64,000 nucleotides of DNA from assembly GCF_000372825.1 (NCBI RefSeq), contig NZ_KB910516.1, forward strand, positions 3,825,825 through 3,889,824. Reading direction: 5' to 3'. A program made the position numbers and the translations under genes. Below the pieces are notes generated by a model. It was not told the origin of the DNA and ran no database searches. It saw nothing but the letters and a program-made list of their open reading frames with translations. Below, in pieces: positions 18,294 through 26,078 of the stretch. This stretch comes from Methylobacterium sp. 77. Its GTDB lineage: Bacteria > Pseudomonadota > Alphaproteobacteria > Rhizobiales > Beijerinckiaceae. Position 1 is the stretch's first letter; each line of letters opens with the position of its first letter.

Positions 18294-18785
18294 TCACGCC
18301 CAGCGTGCGGCGGCCTCGTCGTCGGCGCCCGTGGCCTCGACCCAGCCCCCCGTCGTGCCATCGGCGAGGTGCTCCCGCTTCCAGAACGGGGCCGTGGTCT
18401 TGAGGTAGTCCATCAGGAAGCTCGCGGCCTCGAAGGCGGCCACGCGGTGGCTCGACGCCGTCACCACGAGGACGATGCCGTCGCCCGGGGCGACGAGGCC
18501 GTGCCGGTGGATCACCCGCACCGCCTGGAGCGGCCAGCGCTCCCGCGCCGTCACCACCACCCGGCCGATCTCGGCCTCGGCCATGCCGGGGTAATGCTCG
18601 AGTTCGAGGCCGGTCAGGCGACCGCCCTCGTCACGGCACAGGCCGGTGAAGGTGACGATCGCACCGGCACGGCCCTGGAGACGTTCGGTCAGCCGCGCGA
18701 TCTCCGCGGCCGCGTCGAAGGCCTCGCCCTGGATGCTGATGTCGGACGCACTCTGCGCCCCTGCCGCGATTCCGCCTGCCGACAT
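18294..18785 (-). CDS. moaE: Molybdopterin synthase catalytic subunit MoaE
   Basis: MoaE with thiocarboxylated MoaD inserts the dithiolene sulfurs into cyclic pyranopterin monophosphate to make molybdopterin. The 163-residue protein shows the family core GAIVTFTGLCRDEG, LELEHYPGMAE, VIHRHGLVAPGD and the catalytic-lysine segment FLMDYLKTTAPFWKRE. The frame is open upstream to 19058, but the ATG at 18785 with AGGG nearby gives the standard N-terminus. moaD and the rest of the pathway are not in this window. It is divergent from the gamma-carbonic-anhydrase-like gene. Confidence 0.95.
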   Translation of the reverse strand: MSAGGIAAGAQSASDISIQGEAFDAAAEIARLTERLQGRAGAIVTFTGLCRDEGGRLTGLELEHYPGMAEAEIGRVVVTARERWPLQAVRVIHRHGLVAPGDGIVLVVTASSHRVAAFEAASFLMDYLKTTAPFWKREHLADGTTGGWVEATGADDEAAARWA

Positions 18786-19066
18786 CCGTGGATTCCCTTG
18801 CGATTTCCTTGGCTCACGGGCGCGAAAGCGCTCGCGACCCGGTTTGATCCCCCTTAAGGGAAGCGCGAGATTGCAATGTGGGCGCGGTGATTCCACGCTG
18901 TTCGTCATCGTTGTCGCCATTGCCACCCCGGCATCCGGCCTTACCACTCGATCGGCATGGGCTCCATTCCTCCGGACGTCCATGCCTTCCGGACGTCCGT
19001 CCCTCCGGATGCCCGGCACCTCAAACACCCGGTCCACGCCACCGGCCTCGAAGGACACCCCCTCGC

Positions 19067-20086
19067 GTGACGCCTGAGCTGATCCTGCCCCATGACGGCA
19101 TCATGCCGGTCTTCTCGGCCCGTCCGGTCTGGTGCGGGCGCGGAAGCACGGTCATCGGCGCCGCGACGATCGGCGCACAGGCCTGGCTCGGCGACGACAG
19201 CGTGATCCGCGCCGACGGCGAGACCGTGACGATCGGCGAACGCTTCTGGCTCGGCCACCGCTCCACGGTCCACATCGCCACCGATGCGCAGCCCACCCTC
19301 GTCGGCGACCGGGTCACGGTCGGCCGCAACGCCGTGGTCCATGCCTGTACGGTGGGATCCGACGTGGTGATCGAGGACGACGTGATCGTCCTCGACGGTG
19401 CCACGGTGGAGGATGGGGTGCTGATCGAGGCCGGTGCCACCATCTTCCCGCGCTCGCACCTCGCCGCCGGCTTCGCCTATGCCGGCAGTCCGGCAAAGCC
19501 CCAGCGGCCGGTCACCCTGGCCGAGATCGCCGAGCGGGCCGAGCGGGTGCGCGAAGCCACCGGGGATACCCTGTCGCCGGGTGCCGGAGACGAGGTCGAT
19601 GCGGATCCCAGCGTCTACGTCGCCAGCACGGCGCGCTTGCGCGGTCGGATCGCCCTCGGAGCGGGGTCGAGCGTGCTGTTCTCCTGCGACCTGCACGCCG
19701 AGATCGGCCCCATCCTGATCGGGGCCGATACCAACATCCAGGACAATACGGTCATCCGCGCACGGGCCGAGGGCGTGGTCATCGGCCGCGACACCACGAT
19801 CGCGCACAACGTGCGCATGGCCGATTGCCGCATCGGCGCCCGCAGCCTCATCGGCATCGGCTGCGTGCTCGCCCCCGGCACGGTGGTGGCCGACGACGTG
19901 CTGCTCGCCGGCGGCTCCACCACCGATCCGGGCCAGCTCCTCGAAAGCGGCCAGCTCTGGGGCGGCCGCCCCGCCCGCATACTCGGCCCCCTCGATGCCG
20001 ACAAGCGAGCGATGATGACCCGCATCGTCGCCGGCTATTGCGAGCACGGGCGGGTGTATCGCCAGATGGAGGCGGAAGGATTCTGA
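19067..20086 (+). CDS. Tandem left-handed beta-helix, gamma-carbonic-anhydrase-like protein
   Basis: The 339-residue protein contains two consecutive hexapeptide-repeat domains, each aligning with a whole gamma carbonic anhydrase (about 12-145 and 180-305). In domain 1 the three metal-histidine positions of the archetype read His69 (STVH), Arg87 (VGRNAV) and His92 (VVHAC). In domain 2 they read Arg231, His247 (IAHNV) and Asp253. Domain 1 keeps the Arg-Asp pair (VIRAD) but lacks the Gln-Asp pair; domain 2 keeps Gln-Asp (NIQD). Neither half is a complete active site alone. A GTG start at 19067 with AAGGA upstream is preferred; an ATG 12 codons later is possible. It may be an enzyme with a composite site, or a structural or acyltransferase-like protein. 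Confidence 0.8.
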   Translation: MTPELILPHDGIMPVFSARPVWCGRGSTVIGAATIGAQAWLGDDSVIRADGETVTIGERFWLGHRSTVHIATDAQPTLVGDRVTVGRNAVVHACTVGSDVVIEDDVIVLDGATVEDGVLIEAGATIFPRSHLAAGFAYAGSPAKPQRPVTLAEIAERAERVREATGDTLSPGAGDEVDADPSVYVASTARLRGRIALGAGSSVLFSCDLHAEIGPILIGADTNIQDNTVIRARAEGVVIGRDTTIAHNVRMADCRIGARSLIGIGCVLAPGTVVADDVLLAGGSTTDPGQLLESGQLWGGRPARILGPLDADKRAMMTRIVAGYCEHGRVYRQMEAEGF

Positions 20087-20195
20087 GGCGGCGATCCTCG
20101 ATCTCGTGGATTGCCTCCTCGCGCGGAGGGTGCAGGTTCGCACCGCCACGGGTCTCGACGTCCGCCAGAGAGGGATGGTGGCAAGAGGGCAGTGC

Positions 20196-21068
20196 ATGAC
20201 CGCCGGTTCCGGTAATGCTCCAGAGGGACGGACCGCTGCTCGTGTCTGCGCGGTTCTGCTGCTCCTCGCGGCGACCGGGCCCGCAACGGCCGACCCCGTG
20301 CCGCAGCGATTTTCCGCCACCTACCGCCTCTTCTTCCTCAACCTTCCCGTCGGTGAGGCGAGCCTCTCCGTGGACCAATCCGCCGGACGCTACGGCTACG
20401 ATCTGAAGGCGGGCCTGCGCGGCCTCGCCGGTGTGTTCTTCGATGGCTCGGGAACGGCCTCGGCGTCGGGGGAGCGGGGGCGGAACGGTGCGCTCACCGG
20501 CACGTTTCGGACCGAGAGCCGCTATGGCGGCAAGCCCGTCCAGGTCTCGATGGTCCTGTCGGGCGGGCGCGCGCACGACGAGAGCGTGGAACCACCCCCG
20601 TCCCCGGCTCCCGACCGCGTTCCGGTGGCGCCGCAGGACAAGGTCGGCGTCGTCGATCCCCTGACCATGCTGGCGATCCCGCTCGGCGCCGCCGCCCTCG
20701 ATCCGGCTCTGTGCGAGCGGCGCATCCCCGTCTTCAACGGAAGCGCCCGCGCCGATCTCGTCCTGTCGCGCGGCACGCTGGTGACCGTCCAGGAAGGACC
20801 CTATCGCGGACCGGCGCTGGATTGCCGCGTGCGCTGGGTGCCGATCTCCGGACATCGCGCCAATGGAACCAGCGTGCGCCGCATGGCCGAGAACGACGAG
20901 ATCCGCGTGCGCTTCGCGCCGCTTCCCAATGGTGCGCTGCTGTTGCCTCTGACCATCTCGATGGCCACGGGCTGGGGCAATGCGGGGATCGAGGCGACGC
21001 AATGGGGAGCGAAGGCGGAGCCCTCGGGTCGGACCTCCGTGAAGGTGCACCTGCCCAACGCGCGGTAG
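20196..21068 (+). CDS. DUF3108 periplasmic protein
   Basis: This 290-residue secreted protein has a signal peptide (hydrophobic run VCAVLLLLAATGPATA, cleavage near residue 32) and the DUF3108 opening RFSATYRLFFLNLPVGEASL. The domain continues with LRGLAGVFFDGSGTASASG and a closing strand set including RFAPLPNGALLLPLTISM. Such proteins are predicted beta-rich envelope proteins of unknown function. A good ribosome site (AGAGGG) precedes the ATG at 20196; an upstream in-frame ATG at 20106 would place a long hydrophilic leader before the signal peptide and is rejected. It ends four bases from the convergent PPOX gene. Confidence 0.88.
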   Translation: MTAGSGNAPEGRTAARVCAVLLLLAATGPATADPVPQRFSATYRLFFLNLPVGEASLSVDQSAGRYGYDLKAGLRGLAGVFFDGSGTASASGERGRNGALTGTFRTESRYGGKPVQVSMVLSGGRAHDESVEPPPSPAPDRVPVAPQDKVGVVDPLTMLAIPLGAAALDPALCERRIPVFNGSARADLVLSRGTLVTVQEGPYRGPALDCRVRWVPISGHRANGTSVRRMAENDEIRVRFAPLPNGALLLPLTISMATGWGNAGIEATQWGAKAEPSGRTSVKVHLPNAR

Positions 21069-21072
21069 GGCG

Positions 21073-21639
21073 TCAGTCCGCCCCATCCGCCGTGAACAGC
21101 CCCGTGGACAATCCGTCCATGCTGCGCGCGTTCTTGCTGCGCCGATAATCGTCGAGTTCGGCTTGCGTCTTCGACGAGGCCCAGCGGTCGAGGGTCGGAC
21201 GGTCCTCGCGGTAGTCGAACAGGGGCACGCCGAAGCCGCAGGAGGTCTGCACCAGATCGATGTGGAGCCGCACCATCTGACGCGCGCCGGGCGGCTCCCC
21301 TCCGTCGAACGCATCGGCGAGGAGGCCGGCATAAGCCGCGCCGCCTCGTGCCAGTACCTCTCCGCGCCCGTAGAGCCGCAGGATTGTCGGCGCCCCGTCG
21401 AACGCACAGAACATCACCGTCAGGCGTCCGTCCGCGCGCAGATGCGCGGCGGTCTCGTTGCCGCTGCCGGTGCGATCGAGATAGACGACGGTGCGCGCGT
21501 CGATCACCCGGAACGTGTCGGTGCCGCGCGGCGACAGGTTGACCCGCGTGCCCTCCGCCGCCGATGCGGTGAAGACGATCCGTTGCCGGGCGATGAAATC
21601 GATATGGCGCTCGTCGAGAGCCGGGAATTGCTTGGCCAT
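21073..21639 (-). CDS. Pyridoxamine 5'-phosphate oxidase-like flavin-binding protein
   Basis: The 188-residue protein matches the PPOX split-barrel family that binds FMN or F420-like cofactors. Visible features are the N-terminal helix LDERHIDFIARQRIVFTASA, the barrel strands with NLSPRGTDTFRVID and YLDRTGSGNETAAHL, LTVMFCAFDG, and a C-terminal extension with SCGFGVPLF and a KNARSMDGL tail. Members of this subgroup are annotated as general-stress or pyridoxamine oxidase-related proteins and are not proven vitamin B6 enzymes. It is convergent with the DUF3108 gene with almost no gap. Confidence 0.88.
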   Translation of the reverse strand: MAKQFPALDERHIDFIARQRIVFTASAAEGTRVNLSPRGTDTFRVIDARTVVYLDRTGSGNETAAHLRADGRLTVMFCAFDGAPTILRLYGRGEVLARGGAAYAGLLADAFDGGEPPGARQMVRLHIDLVQTSCGFGVPLFDYREDRPTLDRWASSKTQAELDDYRRSKNARSMDGLSTGLFTADGAD

Positions 21640-21778
21640 GCCGGCTTCCGTGCTGCGGGTTCGGGCCTCGAATCCTACGCAGGTTCAGCAAAAGTCGTCA
21701 CCGGTTTCGCGTCCTGAAACCTGCGACACTTCCAATGCCTCAGCGAGGTGAAGCGTTGGCGTGCCAACGCGACCCTGC

Positions 21779-22393
21779 TTAGCGCAGGAACCGCCCGACC
21801 AGAAGTCGCGCCAGGTCGCGCGGCGGCTCGGGCGTCAGCACCGCGAGCTTGTTCGAGGTGGACAGAGAGGCGAGCCCGTGGAGACCGGCCCACAGGGTCG
21901 CCACCGCCTGCCGCCTCTCGCCCGCATCCGAGATCAGCGGCTCGAGCACCCCGTCCACGAGATCGGTCGCCCGTGCGAGCGCGGCGGCGTACCACTCGGG
22001 AAAGGCCGAGTCGGGCGCGACGGAATGCTCGAAGACGAGGCTCCAGACCTGAGGGTCCGAGGCGACGAAGGCGAGGTAGCCATCGGCCAGCGCCAGGGCG
22101 TTGTCGCGCGGGGCGGCATCGGGGCGGATCGCGCCGGTGAGCGCCGCATGCAGCCGCTCCAGGGTGCGGGCATTGACCCGCATCACCACCGCGTCGAGAT
22201 CGCCGACACCGTTATAGATCGAGTTCGGAGCATAGCCGATCACCGAGGCGAGCCTGCGCATGCCGAGGCCGCGAAGGCCCTCCATCCGCACCAGCCCCTC
22301 GGCCGCCTTGGTCACCAGGGCGGCGAATTCTTCGCGGTTGTGCTCGCCCCTCGGGCCGGTGCCGCGCTTTGCCGGTTTCGTCGCCTTCGCCAC
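21779..22393 (-). CDS. TetR/AcrR-family transcriptional regulator (WHG-type C-terminal domain)
   Basis: The 204-residue protein has an N-terminal HTH (EEFAALVTKAAEGLVRMEG, then MRRLASVIGYAPNSIYNGVG) and an all-helical C-terminal ligand domain with the pattern YLAFVASDPQVWSLVFEH and LWAGLHGLASL found in WHG-type TetR proteins. The GTG start at 22393 with GAGGGG directly upstream is much better than the upstream ATG. It is divergent from the LplT-Aas fusion, and two palindromes in the shared intergenic region look like its operators. I infer that it represses the fusion gene and itself. The ligand may be a lipid or acyl compound. Confidence 0.9.
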   Translation of the reverse strand: MAKATKPAKRGTGPRGEHNREEFAALVTKAAEGLVRMEGLRGLGMRRLASVIGYAPNSIYNGVGDLDAVVMRVNARTLERLHAALTGAIRPDAAPRDNALALADGYLAFVASDPQVWSLVFEHSVAPDSAFPEWYAAALARATDLVDGVLEPLISDAGERRQAVATLWAGLHGLASLSTSNKLAVLTPEPPRDLARLLVGRFLR

Positions 22394-22440
22394 CCCGTCC
22401 CCTCGTTCGCGTGCCGCCCGGCACGTCATCGCCGCATAGA

Positions 22441-22455
22441 TTGCACGGCGTGCAA
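22441..22455. promoter_or_regulatory. Palindromic operator 1 in the TetR/LplT-Aas intergenic region
   Basis: TTGCACG-G-CGTGCAA is a perfect 15-bp palindrome with 7-bp arms. It lies 48 bp upstream of the TetR start. Its length and symmetry suit a TetR dimer. A near-copy lies 52 bp away, centre to centre, about five helical turns, so both would face the same side of the DNA. Confidence 0.65.
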
Positions 22456-22492
22456 AATCAATGTTGTCGCGCTCCGAGAGGCGCGCTAATTT

Positions 22493-22507
22493 TTGCACGA
22501 CGTTCAA
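22493..22507. promoter_or_regulatory. Palindromic operator 2 in the TetR/LplT-Aas intergenic region
   Basis: TTGCACG-A-CGTTCAA repeats operator 1 with one arm mismatch; the symmetry extends outward with TT before and AA after. It lies 72 bp upstream of the LplT-Aas start, nearer that gene's promoter. Two matching sites within a 170-bp divergent region make a shared regulator likely. Confidence 0.6.
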
Positions 22508-22578
22508 AAGCGGCGACCCGCCGGATTTGACGGTTCGTTACAGGGTGGGCAGTCATGGTCCGCCCCGAGGAGACCCCG

Positions 22579-25500
22579 ATGTTCCGTACATTGATGACCA
22601 CGCGCCGGTTCGCGCCCTTGTTCTGGTGCCAGTTCTTCTCGGCGTTCAACGACAATTTTCTGAAGAACGCCCTCGTCTTCCTGATCCTGTTCAAGGTGTC
22701 CGGCGCCGGCGGCGAGGCCGCCCATTCCGGCATCCTCGTGACCCTGGCCGGGGCGGTCTTCATCGGCCCGTTCTTCATCCTGTCGGGTCTCGGGGGCGAG
22801 CTCGCCGACCGCTACGACAAGGCGCTCATCGCCAAGCGGCTGAAATTCGCGGAGATCTTCGCCGCCGGCGCCGCCGCGATCGGGTTCTTCCTGCATTCGG
22901 TTCCGGTGCTGTTCGTGGCGCTTGGCCTGTTCGGAACGGTCGCGGCCCTGTTCGGCCCGATCAAGTACGGCATCCTGCCCGACCACCTGAAACGCAACGA
23001 GCTGACGGCGGGCAACGCGCTGGTCGAGGCGGCGACCTTCCTCGCGATCCTGCTCGGCACCATCGTGGCGGGCTTCGCCAGTGCGCTCGGCGGCGATGCC
23101 CTGGCCTTCAGCGCCCTGATCATGGTGTTCGCGATCCTGTGCTGGCTCTCGGCGAGGCAGATCCCCTCCACCGGCGAGGCGGCGCCGACCCTCAGGATCG
23201 ACCCCAACGTCGCTCGTTCGACCGTGGCGCTGCTGCGCGATCTCTACGCCGATACGCGGCTGTGGCGCGGCTCGCTCATCGTCAGCTGGTTCTGGCTGGT
23301 GGGCGCGGTGGTGCTGGCCCTGCTGCCGGTCCTGGTGCGCGAGAGCCTGAACGGCTCGGAGACCGTGGTCACCCTGCTTCTGGCGATCTTCTCGGTGGGC
23401 ATCGCCGTCGGCTCGGCCCTGGCCTCCTGGCTCGCCAGCGGACGCATCGTCCTGCTGCCGACGCCGATCGGCGCGCTGTTCATGGGCCTGTTCGGCCTCG
23501 ACCTCGCCTGGACCGTCTCGCACCTCCCGCCCATCTCCGGCGAGGCGATCGGCGCGGCGGCCTTCCTCTCCACCGGGACGGGACTGCGGGTCTCGGGCGC
23601 ATTTGCCGGCCTCGCCATCGCCGGCGGCCTCTACATCGTTCCCTGCTTTGCCGCCGTGCAGGCCTGGACCGACAAGGACAAGCGCGCCCGCGTGATCGGC
23701 GCCGTCAACGTGCTTACCGCCGCCTTCATGGTCACGGGAGCGCTGGGCCTCGCCGCCCTGCAGGGGGCGGGCTGGTCCATGGCCGCGCTGCTCACCCTCA
23801 TCGGTGTCGCCAACCTCGCGGCCGGCGTGATCGTGCTCGCGGTGATGCCGACGAGCGCCTTCCGCGACTTCCTCTCGATCCTGTTCCGCGCCTTCTACCG
23901 GCTCGAAGTGCGCGGCCTGGAAAATGTCGAGAAGGCCGGCCCCAACGCCATCATCGCCCTCAACCATGTCTCGTTCCTCGACGCGCCTCTCGCCCTCTCG
24001 CTGCTGGAGAAGGAGCCGGTCTTCGCCATCGACCACGGCATCGCGCAGCGCTGGTGGGTGAAGCCCTTCCTCCGGGTCACGAAGGCGATGCCGCTGGACC
24101 CGACCCGGCCGCTCGCCACCCGCACGCTCATCAACGCCGTGAAGAACGGCGAGACGCTGATCATCTTCCCCGAGGGGCGCCTCACCGTCACGGGCAGCCT
24201 GATGAAGGTCTATGACGGCGCCGGCCTTATCGCCGACAAGTCCGGCGCGATGGTCGTGCCGGTGAAGATCGAGGGTTTGGAAAAGACCGCGTTCTCGCGG
24301 CTGTCGCGCAAACAGGTCCGCCGCCGCTGGTGGCCGAAGGTGATCGTCACGGTGATGTCGCCGGTGGCGCTTACGGTCGATCCTGCGCTCAAGGGCAAGA
24401 ACCGGCGGCGCGCGGCTGGAGCGGCGCTCTACGACATCATGTCCGATCTCGTCTTCGACACCGCCTTCATCGACCGCAGCGTGATGAGTGCCCTGATCCA
24501 GGCAGGGACCGACCATGGCTGGCGCCGCACGGCGCTGGAGGACCCGGTCACGGGCACGCTCAGCTATTCGCGCCTGGTCATGGGCGCCAACATCCTGGGC
24601 CGGAAGCTGATGCCGCTGGCCGGCGAGGGCAAGCCCATCGGGCTGATGCTGCCGAATGCCAACGGCGCGGCCGTGACCTTCTTCGCTCTCGCCAGCGCAG
24701 GGCGCGTACCGGCGATGATCAACTTCTCCGCCGGCCCCGCCAACGTCCTCTCGGCCTGCCATGCGGCCGAGGTCGACACCATCCTCACCTCCCGCGCCTT
24801 CATCGAGAAGGGGCGCCTCGGCAGCCTGGTCGAGGCGATCCAGGGCAAGGTGAAGCTCGTCTACCTGGAGGATGTGCGCGCCAGCGTCACCACCGCGGAC
24901 AAGATCCGGGGTCTCCTCGCCCCGCGCAAGCCCCTGGTGGCCCGGCGCGGCGACGATCCGGCGGCGATCCTGTTCACCTCGGGTTCCGAGGGAACGCCAA
25001 AGGGCGTGGTGCTCGCCCATCGCTGCATGCTCGCCAACACCGCCCAGGTGGCCGCCCGCATCGATTTCGGGCCGATGGACAAGGTCTTCAACGTCCTGCC
25101 CGTGTTCCACGCCTTCGGGCTGACGGCGGGCCTGATCCTGCCCCTGGTCTCCGGCGTGCCGGTCTACCTCTATCCCTCGCCGCTGCATTACCGGATCGTG
25201 CCGGAGCTCATCTACGGGTCGAACGCCACGGTCCTGTTCGGCACCGACACCTTCCTGGCCGGCTATGCCAAGACGGCCCATTCCTACGATCTGCGCTCGC
25301 TCCGCTACGTCGTGGCCGGCGCCGAGGCGGTGAAGCCGTCGACGCGTCAGACCTGGGGCGAGAAGTTCGGCCTGCGTATCCTCGAAGGCTACGGCGTCAC
25401 CGAATGCGGGCCGGTGGTCGCCCTCAACACGCCGATGTTCAACCGCTTCGGCACCGTCGGCCGGCTCCTGCCGGGCATCGAATCCCGCCTCGAACCGGTA

Positions 25501-26004
25501 CCCGGCATCGAGACCGGCGGTCGCCTGTCGGTGAAGGGACCGAACGTGATGCTCGGCTACCTCCGGGCCGAGAATCCGGGCGTGCTGGAGCCGCCGCCGG
25601 AGGGCTGGCACGACACCGGCGATATCGTCGCCATCGACGCGGAGGGCTTCGTCACCATCAAGGGGCGCGCCAAGCGCTTCGCCAAGATCGCCGGCGAGAT
25701 GGTGTCCCTCGCCGGGATCGAGGCGATCGCCGCCGAACTCTGGCCCGACACGGCCAGCGCGGTGGCCGCGGTGCCGGACGCGCGCAAGGGCGAGCGGCTG
25801 ATCCTGTTCACGGAAGCCAAGGGCGCCACCCGACCCGCCTACCAGGCCTTCGCCAAGGCCAAGGGCGCGACCGAGATCGCCATCCCCGCCGAGGTAGTGG
25901 TGCTCGACAAGCTCCCGATGCTGGGGACCGGCAAGATCGATCAGGTCGGCGTGGTCAAGCTGGCGCGCGAACGGGCATCGGGCGAAGCGAACGCGGCGGC
26001 GTAG
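22579..26004 (+). CDS. LplT-like MFS transporter / acyltransferase / acyl-ACP synthetase fusion (lysophospholipid repair)
   Basis: This 1141-residue protein joins three activities. Residues 1 to about 420 form an MFS transporter (RFAPLFWCQFFSAFNDNFLK, about 12 helices) like LplT, which flips lysophospholipids inward. A PlsC-type acyltransferase follows with NHVSFLD near 461 and the FPEGRLTVTG motif. The C-terminal AMP-forming ligase carries LFTSGSEGTPKGV near 797, GYGVTECGPV, and the closing lysine in LGTGKIDQ. In enterobacteria LplT and Aas are separate neighbours; the fused form occurs in several proteobacteria. It should import and re-acylate lysophosphatidylethanolamine at the inner membrane. 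The ATG at 22579 has AGGAG seven bases upstream and is preferred over one at 22555. TetR-controlled by inference. Confidence 0.9.
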   Translation: MFRTLMTTRRFAPLFWCQFFSAFNDNFLKNALVFLILFKVSGAGGEAAHSGILVTLAGAVFIGPFFILSGLGGELADRYDKALIAKRLKFAEIFAAGAAAIGFFLHSVPVLFVALGLFGTVAALFGPIKYGILPDHLKRNELTAGNALVEAATFLAILLGTIVAGFASALGGDALAFSALIMVFAILCWLSARQIPSTGEAAPTLRIDPNVARSTVALLRDLYADTRLWRGSLIVSWFWLVGAVVLALLPVLVRESLNGSETVVTLLLAIFSVGIAVGSALASWLASGRIVLLPTPIGALFMGLFGLDLAWTVSHLPPISGEAIGAAAFLSTGTGLRVSGAFAGLAIAGGLYIVPCFAAVQAWTDKDKRARVIGAVNVLTAAFMVTGALGLAALQGAGWSMAALLTLIGVANLAAGVIVLAVMPTSAFRDFLSILFRAFYRLEVRGLENVEKAGPNAIIALNHVSFLDAPLALSLLEKEPVFAIDHGIAQRWWVKPFLRVTKAMPLDPTRPLATRTLINAVKNGETLIIFPEGRLTVTGSLMKVYDGAGLIADKSGAMVVPVKIEGLEKTAFSRLSRKQVRRRWWPKVIVTVMSPVALTVDPALKGKNRRRAAGAALYDIMSDLVFDTAFIDRSVMSALIQAGTDHGWRRTALEDPVTGTLSYSRLVMGANILGRKLMPLAGEGKPIGLMLPNANGAAVTFFALASAGRVPAMINFSAGPANVLSACHAAEVDTILTSRAFIEKGRLGSLVEAIQGKVKLVYLEDVRASVTTADKIRGLLAPRKPLVARRGDDPAAILFTSGSEGTPKGVVLAHRCMLANTAQVAARIDFGPMDKVFNVLPVFHAFGLTAGLILPLVSGVPVYLYPSPLHYRIVPELIYGSNATVLFGTDTFLAGYAKTAHSYDLRSLRYVVAGAEAVKPSTRQTWGEKFGLRILEGYGVTECGPVVALNTPMFNRFGTVGRLLPGIESRLEPVPGIETGGRLSVKGPNVMLGYLRAENPGVLEPPPEGWHDTGDIVAIDAEGFVTIKGRAKRFAKIAGEMVSLAGIEAIAAELWPDTASAVAAVPDARKGERLILFTEAKGATRPAYQAFAKAKGATEIAIPAEVVVLDKLPMLGTGKIDQVGVVKLARERASGEANAAA

Positions 26005-26015
26005 GGCCGGGGAGC

Positions 26016-26037
26016 GACGGTCTTAGGCAAGACCGTC
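26016..26037. terminator. Hairpin between convergent LplT-Aas and bioF
   Basis: GACGGTCTT-AGGC-AAGACCGTC forms a perfect 9-bp stem with a 4-base loop, 12 bp after the LplT-Aas stop and 42 bp from the bioF stop. There is only a weak pyrimidine-rich tail (CTCTCTTCC) on the plus side. A role as terminator for one or both genes is likely but not proven. Confidence 0.55.
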
Positions 26038-26078
26038 CGCTCTCTTCCGCGAGCTGGCCGGGGGAAGGGGGCGAGCCC

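Noticed and set aside
22504..25611. Very long open frame on the strand opposite the LplT-Aas fusion (about 1035 codons)
   Set aside because: Its product is low-complexity (Arg, Gly, His, Gln, Glu rich) without any domain, and it lies antisense to a gene with three complete, motif-rich domains. High GC keeps antisense frames open.
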